Below are positions 1 to 5,928 of a DNA stretch of 6,668 nt, in pieces. The DNA lies in contig CADBNA010000258.1 in assembly GCA_902795835.1 (NCBI GenBank), forward strand, positions 1 through 6,668, given 5' to 3'. The translations under genes were made by a program, and so were the position numbers. This stretch comes from an uncultured Lachnospiraceae bacterium (lineage in GTDB: Bacteria > Bacillota_A > Clostridia > Lachnospirales > Lachnospiraceae). Positions within the stretch are counted from its first letter, which is position 1. Every line of letters begins with the position of its first letter. The notes beneath the pieces are model-generated. The model made no database searches. It saw only the letters and a program-made list of their open reading frames with translations, and was not told the origin of the DNA.

Positions 1-1722
1 AACGGTCAGGTTGGTTTTGTTCGGGACCTCTATGCCGATAGCGGCTTTGCCGGGAATGGGCGCCTCGATGCGGATATCCGCGGCGGCAAGGTTCAGTTTG
101 ATATCATCGGTCAGACTCAGGATCCGGCTGACCTTGATTCCCATCTGCGGGGTCAGCTCATAGCGCGTCACGGTGGGACCGCAGCTGATGTGATTAATCG
201 TCACCTCAACGCCGAAGGTATGCAGTGTCTGCTGCAGCAGCGCTGCTGTCTCACGCAGATACTCGGCGGAATCGCCTGCCTGGTTCGCTGAGGAAGCCTT
301 CAGCAGGGAAAGCGGAGGAAATACGTATGCATCCTCTTTTGCAGGCTTTTGCTCAGCTTTTCCGGAGACGGATGCAGCTGTTTCACTGCTGCCGGCCCTG
401 TCAGCATTGCCGGCTGTCTTGCTCTGCGTTTTCGTTCCGTCTGCTCTGCCCTGCTGCTTTCCTGCCGCTTTTTTCGCCGGCTGTGTCCCGGCGGGCTTAT
501 CCTGCTGCTTTGCTCCGGCTGCCGCGGTATCATCCCTGAAGAGACCTTCGACTACAGGATCACTGTTGAGCTGAATCTCATCCTCCAGAGAACGCATATC
601 GTCGGGATACGCCCATCCGTCCTTCGGGAAGGGATCCTGCTGTGTCTTCTCCTGCGCAGCGGCCGCGCGGCTGCTTTTTCCGGCGGCTGGTTTCTTTCTG
701 CCGGATTTTCCTGCTGCATGTGCTTCGTTAATAACAGACCCGTTTGCCGCGGAATCTCCGCTTTCATCACTCAGAGTTACAATCTGAAGCGGACGGGTCT
801 CCGTTACTTTGCGCGTCCGGATCACGGGCATGACAGGTTCGGAATCATTTTTGTACGCTTCATTTCTTTCCTTTTGAAGACGGCGCAGCTCCTCCTTCTG
901 CAGGCGGAGCTCTTCTTCTTTCTGAAGTCTGCGCTCTTCCTCTTTTTGGAGCCTGCGCTCTTCCCTGATCTGCGCTTCCTCTTCCTTCAGCCTGGCCTTC
1001 TCTTCCAGCTCAGCCTGGCGGGCTTCTCTGCGCTGTTCCAGGAGAATGCGCTTTTCTTCGCGCTGTTCGAGTGCTGCGTCATATGCCTGTCCGCTGTGAA
1101 CACGCAGCGCCGTGAGCAGCGGTTTCTGCGTCAGCATGATGGTAAATATTACAAGACCGATCAGGATGACTACATAGGCGCCGATTGTCCCGAAGGCGGT
1201 GCCGAATACTTTGACCAGGAAGCCGCCGCAGAAGCCGCCGCCCGAGTGGTCCAGCGCGCTCTGGCTGTAATAGTCAGAGAAGCTGTATGTCCGGTCAAAG
1301 CCGTACAGAACCAGCTGGAAAAAGGCGCAGATAAATACATACAGGCCCCAGAGCCCACCGAGACGCAGCCCGGCAGTGTAGCCGCTTCCGTTGGCCAGAA
1401 TAAACAGGAAGCTGTAAAAAAACAGAAAAGGGAGCACATAGGCCATCAGGCCAAACAGTCCGAATGAGACCGATGAGACAGCTTTTCCGAGCACGCCTCC
1501 GAATCCCAGGCTGCCGATGAACAGCAGGACACTCAGCGCAAACGCGAGCAGAACAAGAATGTCCCCCCGCAGGCGCAGCTCGGATGCTTCTGAGGCAGCG
1601 CCTGAAGGCCTGCTGCTTTTTCCGGATGCAGCAGTTTTTTTGCCGGCAGCTGCAGCCGGCTTTTTGCTCCCTGCGGCTGTTTTTCTGGTTGTGCTGTTTT
1701 TTCTCCCCTTCGTCTGTGCCAA
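1..1722 (-). CDS. ftsK: DNA translocase FtsK/SpoIIIE, N-terminal part (cut by window edge)
   Basis: The frame is open for 574 codons from a TTG at 1722 to the window edge, so the motor and gamma domains lie outside. FtsK/SpoIIIE proteins are septum-anchored ATPases that pump chromosomal DNA through the closing division or sporulation septum. Residues 1-50 are a basic Lys/Ala/Ser-rich cytoplasmic tail. About four membrane segments follow (roughly 54-79, 87-110, 121-141, 174-197). Next comes a charged Glu/Arg/Lys helix (215-290), then a low-complexity Ala/Lys/Gln linker (about 335-462). The start of the alpha domain is at about 466-574, with GPTVTRYELTP (515-525), IKVSRI (529-534) and IEAPIPGKAAIGIEVPNK (552-569), the usual family sequences just before the Walker motor. 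The TTG is chosen because an in-frame TAA lies at 1738-1740, a Shine-Dalgarno sits 8 nt upstream, and the next in-frame ATG is codon 93. It lies 56 bp after the uppP-like gene, probably in the same transcript. FtsK and SpoIIIE cannot be separated from this part alone. Confidence 0.93.
   Translation of the reverse strand, partial: MAQTKGRKNSTTRKTAAGSKKPAAAAGKKTAASGKSSRPSGAASEASELRLRGDILVLLAFALSVLLFIGSLGFGGVLGKAVSSVSFGLFGLMAYVLPFLFFYSFLFILANGSGYTAGLRLGGLWGLYVFICAFFQLVLYGFDRTYSFSDYYSQSALDHSGGGFCGGFLVKVFGTAFGTIGAYVVILIGLVIFTIMLTQKPLLTALRVHSGQAYDAALEQREEKRILLEQRREARQAELEEKARLKEEEAQIREERRLQKEEERRLQKEEELRLQKEELRRLQKERNEAYKNDSEPVMPVIRTRKVTETRPLQIVTLSDESGDSAANGSVINEAHAAGKSGRKKPAAGKSSRAAAAQEKTQQDPFPKDGWAYPDDMRSLEDEIQLNSDPVVEGLFRDDTAAAGAKQQDKPAGTQPAKKAAGKQQGRADGTKTQSKTAGNADRAGSSETAASVSGKAEQKPAKEDAYVFPPLSLLKASSANQAGDSAEYLRETAALLQQTLHTFGVEVTINHISCGPTVTRYELTPQMGIKVSRILSLTDDIKLNLAAADIRIEAPIPGKAAIGIEVPNKTNLTV
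862..957 (-). repeat. Four tandem 8-residue (24-bp) repeats in the FtsK linker helix
   Basis: Residues 256-287 of the FtsK protein read as four consecutive octads: RRLQKEEE, RRLQKEEE, LRLQKEEL and RRLQKERN. The first two are identical. The surrounding helix (about 215-290) is almost wholly Glu, Arg, Lys, Gln and Leu. A period of eight does not match the heptad of a classical coiled coil and resembles charged single alpha-helices. The DNA has a matching 24-bp periodicity with synonymous differences between units, which suggests old duplication kept at the protein level. The repeat is read directly from the sequence; the structural reading is inference. Confidence 0.8.
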
Positions 1723-1730
1723 ATGAATTT

Positions 1731-1737
1731 TCCCCTT
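1731..1737 (-). promoter_or_regulatory. Shine-Dalgarno that sets the ftsK TTG start
   Basis: The minus strand reads AAGGGGA, 8 nt before the TTG at 1722. An in-frame stop one codon further upstream (1738-1740) rules out a longer protein, so this site decides the non-ATG start. Confidence 0.7.
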
Positions 1738-1778
1738 TTAATAAGGACACTCTGTTTTTTAGAAATGGTCCCGGATTC

Positions 1779-2648
1779 TTACAGATACAGAGCCAGCGCA
1801 AAAATCCCGGCCGCAAGGCAGTACAGGGAGAAGCCCCTCTTGCCGTGCCTGGCGAGAAAACGCGCCGTCCGTCTCATCATAAATGCGGAAGTCAGGGTAC
1901 TCGCGGCAATGCCGGCGATCCAGGCACCGGTACCGACGGCAGAGCCGCTTCCCGATGATACGCCGGCAATAATCTCCACGATCAGACCACCGAAAACCGC
2001 AGGAAAAACAAGCAGGTATCCGGTAAACACACCAAATCCTGCCGGAAGGCCCTGCAGCTCCGAAGCCGCCATGACCATGCCCAGTCTGGACACACCCGGA
2101 AAAACGGCCGCACCCTGAAACAGGCCGGTTATGACGGCTTCACGCGTAGTAACCAGCTTTTTTCTGCGCACAGGTACGGCATATACCGAGATGATCAGGA
2201 CAAGGGCAGTGACAAAAAAACCCATGGCCGTATAAAGAAGACTTCCGGCCGCCGCTTCAGCCGGCCTCCGGAAGATAAGGCCGACGGCCATCGTGCATGC
2301 GGAAGCCGCAGCTACATAGGCCGTGCGCCTGCGCCACCGCCCGTACAGCAGGCGGCGGTACTGCAGCCGCTCCCTGCTCCATCTCTGCAGAATCCAGGTC
2401 CGCAGATTGACAAGGATATCCCACAGAATATCTGCGGCCGCCGAAAACATATGGGCTGTTTCTCTGCGCCATACCAGTAAAACAGCCAGAAGTGTGCCCA
2501 TGTGGATACCGGCCAGAAACTGCATGGACAGACTCCCCTCTGTCCCCATCAGAGTGCCGGCCAGTATAAGATGCCCGGAGCTGCTGACGGGCAGGACCGA
2601 AGTGATCCCCTGCAGCGCCCCCAGGATGAAAGCCTGAAAAACTGACAT
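1779..2648 (-). CDS. uppP: Divergent UppP/BacA-family membrane protein (undecaprenyl-diphosphatase-like, altered active site)
   Basis: This is a 289-residue, very hydrophobic protein, close to the usual length of UppP/BacA (about 265-290). That family dephosphorylates undecaprenyl pyrophosphate to recycle the cell-wall lipid carrier. Family marks are the N-terminal LPVSSSGH (19-26), the GIHMGTLLAV segment (47-56) and the PGVSR loop (184-188). Two catalytic signatures are damaged. In the (E/Q)xxxE motif, Q13 is present but the second position is S17 (codon TCG) instead of Glu. In PGxSRSxxT the sequence is PGVSRLGMV, so the second Ser is L189 and the Thr is V192. Ser and His of VSSSGH and Arg188 remain. 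The ATG at 2648 is preceded by AGGGGAG at 11 nt and by a G-rich run only 1 nt away. The gene follows yebC by 29 bp and precedes ftsK by 56 bp, so all three are likely co-transcribed. Family membership is fairly secure; phosphatase activity is doubtful. The frame is intact, so it does not look like a pseudogene. Confidence 0.82.
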   Translation of the reverse strand: MSVFQAFILGALQGITSVLPVSSSGHLILAGTLMGTEGSLSMQFLAGIHMGTLLAVLLVWRRETAHMFSAAADILWDILVNLRTWILQRWSRERLQYRRLLYGRWRRRTAYVAAASACTMAVGLIFRRPAEAAAGSLLYTAMGFFVTALVLIISVYAVPVRRKKLVTTREAVITGLFQGAAVFPGVSRLGMVMAASELQGLPAGFGVFTGYLLVFPAVFGGLIVEIIAGVSSGSGSAVGTGAWIAGIAASTLTSAFMMRRTARFLARHGKRGFSLYCLAAGIFALALYL

Positions 2649-2677
2649 ACCCCCTGTTACTCCCCTATGTCAATCAA

Positions 2678-3418
2678 TCAATCATCGAGCTCCCCGTCAA
2701 GGTTCGTGTATACATTCTGTACATCGTCGCTCTCATCCAGCAGATCCAGGATCCGCTGCAGATTCTTGCGTCCCGTCTCATCCTCCAGAGCCGTCTTGGT
2801 CTGCGGGATCATTGCGATATCCGCCTCAGCCATGGGAATCCCCTCTTTCTCAAGAGCTTCGCGGACCGCAGAGAAATCATCCGGCGCGGTGAGAACTTCA
2901 AAATAATCCTCTTCTTCGTTGAAGTCCTCTGCTCCGGCGTCAAGGGCTGTCATCATCAGGTCATCCGCACTCATCTCACACTCTTCGCGGTCGATGATGA
3001 TCTGTCCCTTTTCATCAAACATAAAGGAGACACAGCCGGGTGTGCCAACATTTCCCTGTCCCTTTGTAAAGGCGCTGCGCACATCCGCCGCAGTCCTGTT
3101 CTTGTTGTCTGTCAGTGTCTCGACAATGATGGCGATGCCGCCGGGGCCGTATCCTTCATATGTGATATGCTCGTAATTGTCGGCATTCTGGTCACCGGCC
3201 GCCTTTTTTATGCCTCTCTCGATGGTGTCATTCGGCATATTCGAAGCCTTTGCCTTTGCAATGACGTCGCGCAGCTTGCTGTTGTTGTTCGGATCCGGAC
3301 CGCCTTCCTTTACGGCAATCACGATTTCACGTCCGATAATAGTAAAAATTTTGCCTTTCTTCGCATCATTTTTTTCTTTTTTGTGCTTAATATTCGCGAA
3401 CTTTGAATGTCCTGACAT
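2678..3418 (-). CDS. yebC: YebC/TACO1-family protein (translation factor, formerly annotated as transcriptional regulator)
   Basis: The 246-residue protein has the usual YebC length and begins [14 protein letters not shown], the family's hallmark N-terminus (most members have Trp where this has Phe7). The signatures [42 protein letters not shown] and [19 protein letters not shown] are all intact, as is the [13 protein letters not shown] segment. The C-terminus is acidic, as usual. Bacterial YebC proteins were long called DNA-binding regulators. Work on the bacterial and mitochondrial (TACO1) members supports a ribosome-associated role in relieving stalling on proline-rich stretches; which role applies here is inference. 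The ATG has an AGGAG (3427-3431) 8 nt upstream. It opens a probable yebC-uppP-ftsK transcript and has its own promoter just after the nnr stop codon. The stop lies in a short TGAT-repeat stretch. Confidence 0.96.
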   Translation of the reverse strand: MSGHSKFANIKHKKEKNDAKKGKIFTIIGREIVIAVKEGGPDPNNNSKLRDVIAKAKASNMPNDTIERGIKKAAGDQNADNYEHITYEGYGPGGIAIIVETLTDNKNRTAADVRSAFTKGQGNVGTPGCVSFMFDEKGQIIIDREECEMSADDLMMTALDAGAEDFNEEEDYFEVLTAPDDFSAVREALEKEGIPMAEADIAMIPQTKTALEDETGRKNLQRILDLLDESDDVQNVYTNLDGELDD

Positions 3419-3484
3419 AAAAAATGCTCCTGCTTCTACTTATTTTATAGTTATTTACACTGGCATATAACCATACTTCTTTAG

Positions 3485-3514
3485 AATATAACATGAAGGC
3501 CGGATCTGCGTCAA
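3485..3514 (-). promoter_or_regulatory. Probable sigma-A promoter of yebC-uppP-ftsK
   Basis: Reading the minus strand, -35 is TTGACG (3514-3509, 5 of 6 consensus). An 18-bp spacer leads to -10 TATATT (3490-3485, 5 of 6), preceded by TG plus one base, an extended -10. Transcription would start near 3478, giving a leader of about 60 nt that ends in the yebC Shine-Dalgarno. The promoter sits in an AT-rich island in the 110-bp gap after nnr, which supports a separate unit starting here. Confidence 0.65.
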
Positions 3515-3528
3515 GACGGTGAAGGCCG

Positions 3529-5043
3529 TCACACAAACCCTCCGATCTCTGCGATCAGATCCGAGGCGATCACCGAAGCGCGGGATTTTTTCTGTGCCGC
3601 CCGCTCTCCGCATAGTCCGTGTATACAGGCGGCGGCTGCAGCGGCCGGAGCGGGCAGGCCCTCTTTCCGCAGCATCAGCGCCCCGGTGATGCCGGCCAGG
3701 ACATCTCCGCTTCCCGCGGTAGCCAGCGCGCTGGTGCCTGTAGTATTGATCCAGCAGCGCCCGTCCGGAAGGGCCAGAATGCTGCGGGCGTCTTTCAGCA
3801 GGACAGACAGGCCGGTTTCCGCGGCGGCATTGGCAGCCACACTGACCAGATGGGCTTTGATGTCTTCGACAGCGATGCCTGTCAGGCGGCTCATCTCTCC
3901 CACATGCGGCGTAATCACACAGGGATAGTTCACGGCCGGGACAGATGCCATCTGCGACAGTATGTTCAGCGCATCCGCATCCAGGACGGCCGGCCCCTTG
4001 TTTTTTTCCAGAAATGTCTTCAGGATCCGGACGGCTGTCTCATCTGTGCCGAGGCCCGGTCCGGCCACTGTCCCGTCAGCCCAGTCCATGGCTTCCAGAA
4101 GACTGTCCGGCGTCCAGCGGCTGCTGCTGTAAGTACTCATCAGCGCTTCCGGAAGAAGGGTTCCCAGTATCTGCCGGTTTGCTTCCTCGGTATAGATCCT
4201 GACCATGCCCGCACCGGAACGGAGCGCTGCGCAGGAACACAGCCAGGCGGCGCCGCTGATCTCCCGGCTGCCGGCAATTACGAGCAGCTTCCCGAACGTT
4301 CCCTTGTTTCCCGATTCATCGCGATTCTTCAGTCCGGCCAGATCCGCTTCCGTCAGCTGCAGCAGTTCCTGCTGCGCCAACGCCTCATCCGGCATGGCGA
4401 TGCCCACGGGCCGCACTTCAATCTGTCCGGCATACATCGCACCCGGATACAGATACAGGCCCGGTTTTGCGCAGGTAAAGGTGATGGTTGCGTCCGCCCG
4501 GACAGCCGTGCCGCAGACCTCTCCGGTATCCGTGTGCACGCCGGACGGCATATCCACGGCCACGACGGGAGCCGGGGCGCGGTTCATGCACGCAATGGCC
4601 TCTTCAAATACACCGGTCACGGCGCGGCGCAGCCCGATGCCGAACAGGGCATCGATCAGCAGGGTGGCATGCCGGAACAGGCAGTCCGTTTCTTCCCCGG
4701 AAAGAGCGGCCGCATCCATGACGCTTTCTTTATGAATCCGTTCCAGAATCTCCAGCTGCTGTCCCATCTGCTCACTGCATTTTTCCCGTTTCCCCACAAA
4801 CAATACGCGTGCGTCCAGACCGCGCTCCCTGAGAATACGGACTATTGCCGCCCCGTCTCCGCCGTTATTGCCCGGGCCGCAGACGGCAACCGCGCGGGAC
4901 ACATCATACCGGTCTCTGTGATGATCCAGAAAATGCACGACAGAGAGCGCCGCTCTCTCCATCAGCACCAGGGACGGGATTCCCAGGTCCATGGCAGCCC
5001 GGTCGGCGGCGGCAGCGGCTTCGGCATACAGGATTCGGTTCAT
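3529..5043 (-). CDS. nnr: Bifunctional NAD(P)H-hydrate epimerase / ADP-dependent NAD(P)H-hydrate dehydratase
   Basis: This cytosolic metabolite-repair enzyme acts on NADHX and NADPHX, the hydrated, inactive forms of NAD(P)H. The N-terminal YjeF_N domain (about 1-215) interconverts the R and S epimers. The C-terminal ribokinase-like domain (about 225-504) removes water from the S form using ADP. The epimerase part shows CGPGNNGGDG (55-64), LIDALFGIG (129-137) and VDMPSGVHTDTG (163-174). The dehydratase part shows KGTFGKLLVIAGS (247-259), AGPGLG (327-332), VLDADALN (353-360), TPHVGEMSRL (378-387) and AGSGDVLAG (443-451), whose Asp447 is the expected catalytic base. The length (504) is normal for the fused form. 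The ATG at 5043 has AGGAGG 5 nt upstream (5049-5054). It follows rex by 83 bp with no visible promoter, so it is probably read from the rex promoter. Small oddity: the usual Asn before the GSGD loop (TGN) is Thr437. Confidence 0.95.
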   Translation of the reverse strand: MNRILYAEAAAAADRAAMDLGIPSLVLMERAALSVVHFLDHHRDRYDVSRAVAVCGPGNNGGDGAAIVRILRERGLDARVLFVGKREKCSEQMGQQLEILERIHKESVMDAAALSGEETDCLFRHATLLIDALFGIGLRRAVTGVFEEAIACMNRAPAPVVAVDMPSGVHTDTGEVCGTAVRADATITFTCAKPGLYLYPGAMYAGQIEVRPVGIAMPDEALAQQELLQLTEADLAGLKNRDESGNKGTFGKLLVIAGSREISGAAWLCSCAALRSGAGMVRIYTEEANRQILGTLLPEALMSTYSSSRWTPDSLLEAMDWADGTVAGPGLGTDETAVRILKTFLEKNKGPAVLDADALNILSQMASVPAVNYPCVITPHVGEMSRLTGIAVEDIKAHLVSVAANAAAETGLSVLLKDARSILALPDGRCWINTTGTSALATAGSGDVLAGITGALMLRKEGLPAPAAAAAACIHGLCGERAAQKKSRASVIASDLIAEIGGFV

Positions 5044-5068
5044 ACGGGCCTCCTTTTTGCGGAAACAG

Positions 5069-5109
5069 CGGCACCGGGTGCCGCATGACTTCAGCAGCGC
5101 CCGGTGCCG
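5069..5109 (-). repeat. GC-rich inverted repeat (RNA hairpin) between rex and nnr
   Basis: Two perfectly complementary 10-base arms, CGGCACCGGG and CCCGGTGCCG, are at 5100-5109 and 5069-5078 with a 21-base loop. TGC/GCA inside the loop can pair as well if three bases bulge. The arm is preceded by a partial direct copy (GCACCGGCACCGGG). The structure lies between the rex stop (5127) and the nnr Shine-Dalgarno (5049-5054). It has no U-tract afterwards (CTGTTTCC follows), so it is not a typical intrinsic terminator. It may partly attenuate read-through or act as an mRNA processing or stability element. Confidence 0.6.
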
Positions 5110-5126
5110 GTGCTTCTCTACAGTAT

Positions 5127-5762
5127 TTATGATCTTTCTTTCAGACGGTAGGACAGGCGCATCAGGCTCTCGGAGAGATGCACGTTTTCCACCACTACGT
5201 CATCCGGCACGATCAGGTTCAGATCCGTGTGCGTAAAATTCCAGATCGCACGGATTCCGTTGTCAACAAGAATCTGCGCCATCTCCCTTGCGCTTGCCTT
5301 CGGCAGCGTCAGGGCGGCGATATCCACATCTGTGTGTTTCAGGAAAGCCGGCAGCTCGTCGGCGGACATCACGGTCATGTCCCGCACCTTGCGGCCCTTC
5401 AGAGAGGGATCGACGTCGAACAGTCCGACGACCTTAAATCCCCTTTTTTCAAAATTGGTATAATTGGCAAGTGCCGTTCCCAGATTGCCTGCTCCGATAA
5501 TCACCATGTGGTGCTGCTTGTCCAGTCCGAGGATCTTGCCGATCTCATCCCGGAGATACCGGACATTATATCCGTAGCCCTGCTGGCCGAATCCGCCGAA
5601 ATTGTTGAGATCCTGCCGGATCTGCGAGGCGGTAACCTTCATCTGTTTGCTCAGTTCGCCGGACGATATGCGCTCCACACCGGAATCCAGCAATTCCCCC
5701 AGATACCGGTAATACCGGGGCAGGCGCTGAATCACGGCCTTTGATATTTCACGCTCACTCAA
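5127..5762 (-). CDS. rex: Redox-sensing transcriptional repressor Rex
   Basis: The 211-residue length fits Rex, a homodimer that represses fermentative and anaerobic genes until NADH displaces it from DNA. Residues 1-80 form the winged helix, starting with a typical SKAVIQRLPRYYRYL helix. The DNA-recognition segment TASQIRQDLNNFGGFGQQGY (44-63) follows, then GYNV. The Rossmann NAD(H)-binding domain starts at about residue 85 with GAGNLGTAL (90-98), and FDVDP (115-119) ends the second strand where the ribose is bound. The C-terminal helix (about 196-211) is the domain-swap helix that contacts the partner subunit. The start is TTG: no upstream ATG fits, AGAGGAG (5770-5776) lies 7 nt before it, and the next in-frame ATG is codon 41, inside the winged helix. 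It heads a probable rex-nnr unit and is divergent from an ABC-F gene. No standard Rex operator (TTGTGAA-N4-TTCACAA type) is visible upstream, so autoregulation is not evident. Confidence 0.97.
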   Translation of the reverse strand: MSEREISKAVIQRLPRYYRYLGELLDSGVERISSGELSKQMKVTASQIRQDLNNFGGFGQQGYGYNVRYLRDEIGKILGLDKQHHMVIIGAGNLGTALANYTNFEKRGFKVVGLFDVDPSLKGRKVRDMTVMSADELPAFLKHTDVDIAALTLPKASAREMAQILVDNGIRAIWNFTHTDLNLIVPDDVVVENVHLSESLMRLSYRLKERS

Positions 5763-5781
5763 TGTTATACTCCTCTAACAT
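5762..5781 (-). promoter_or_regulatory. Inverted repeat over the rex Shine-Dalgarno (loop-displayed RBS hairpin or operator)
   Basis: ATGTTA and TAACAT arms (6 bp, perfect) flank an 8-base spacer. In the transcript the loop is GAGGAGTA, most of the Shine-Dalgarno, and the last stem base is the first base of the TTG start. The stem is AU-rich and weak. As DNA it is a TGTTA-N8-TAACA palindrome, similar to but 2 bp wider than the spacing of clostridial-type Rex sites (TGTTA-N6-TAACA). The repeat is certain; either function is inference. Confidence 0.45.
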
Positions 5782-5797
5782 GTATATTTTATGTACA
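5781..5797. repeat. Imperfect inverted repeat in the rex leader
   Basis: TGTATAT and ATGTACA flank three T residues, with six of seven positions complementary (the seventh is T-G). It covers about +4 to +20 of the predicted rex transcript, where a bound protein could block transcription. AT-rich sequence makes such repeats common by chance. Confidence 0.3.
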
Positions 5798-5806
5798 CGT
5801 ATAACT

Positions 5807-5834
5807 ATTATAGCAAATGTCAGATTTTTGTCAA
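5807..5834 (-). promoter_or_regulatory. Near-consensus sigma-A promoter of rex-nnr
   Basis: On the minus strand the -35 is a perfect TTGACA (5834-5829) and the -10 a perfect TATAAT (5812-5807) with a 16-bp spacer. TGC directly precedes the -10, making an extended -10. Transcription would start near 5800, leaving a leader of about 38 nt before the TTG. A second TGACA copy (5818-5822) lies 11 bp downstream of the -35 copy, inside the spacer. Confidence 0.85.
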
Positions 5835-5867
5835 ACTGGAATCGTTTGCCTTTACACCCTTTTCCGC

Positions 5868-5897
5868 TTGCCGTAAAGCTCTTGTTTTGTTTATAAT
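5868..5897 (+). promoter_or_regulatory. Probable sigma-A promoter of the ABC-F gene
   Basis: The -35 is TTGCCG (5868-5873, 4 of 6 consensus), the spacer is 18 bp and the -10 is a perfect TATAAT (5892-5897). The predicted start near 5904 leaves about 25 nt before the ATG, which includes the AGGGAG Shine-Dalgarno at 5913-5918. Its -35 is 33 bp from the rex -35, so the two promoters are back to back. Confidence 0.6.
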
Positions 5898-5928
5898 AGT
5901 GAGAATGCAAAAAGGGAGTAACCGGATT

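Noticed and set aside
349..1467. Long plus-strand open frame (372 codons) opposite ftsK
   Set aside because: It is antisense to a clear FtsK reading frame, has no recognizable domain, and is Leu/Phe-rich because it mirrors the Glu/Lys/Arg-rich FtsK linker. It is a shadow frame.
1735..1775. Possible GGAC/GTCC hairpin between the uppP-like gene and ftsK
   Set aside because: The stem is interrupted by bulges and mismatches and has no terminator U-tract. Co-transcription is more likely.
2670..2684. Short CAAT tandem repeat at the yebC stop
   Set aside because: There are only about three and a half 4-bp units. This is too short to mean more than a chance microsatellite, and it does not alter either reading frame.
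3515..3530. Small hairpin (GACGG/CCGTC, 6-nt loop) overlapping the nnr stop, considered as a terminator
   Set aside because: The stem is only 5 bp and no U-tract follows. It runs into the -35 region of the yebC promoter, so the evidence is too weak to call a terminator.
3619..5088. Plus-strand open frame of 489 codons opposite nnr
   Set aside because: It mirrors the whole nnr gene, whose motifs are unambiguous. The His/Gln/Arg/Gly-rich translation has no family features. GC-rich third positions explain the lack of stops.
5881..5897. TTGTTTTGTTTATAA considered as a Rex operator
   Set aside because: Only one half resembles the consensus; the inverted TTAACAA or TTCACAA half is missing. The bases are better explained by the ABC-F promoter -10.
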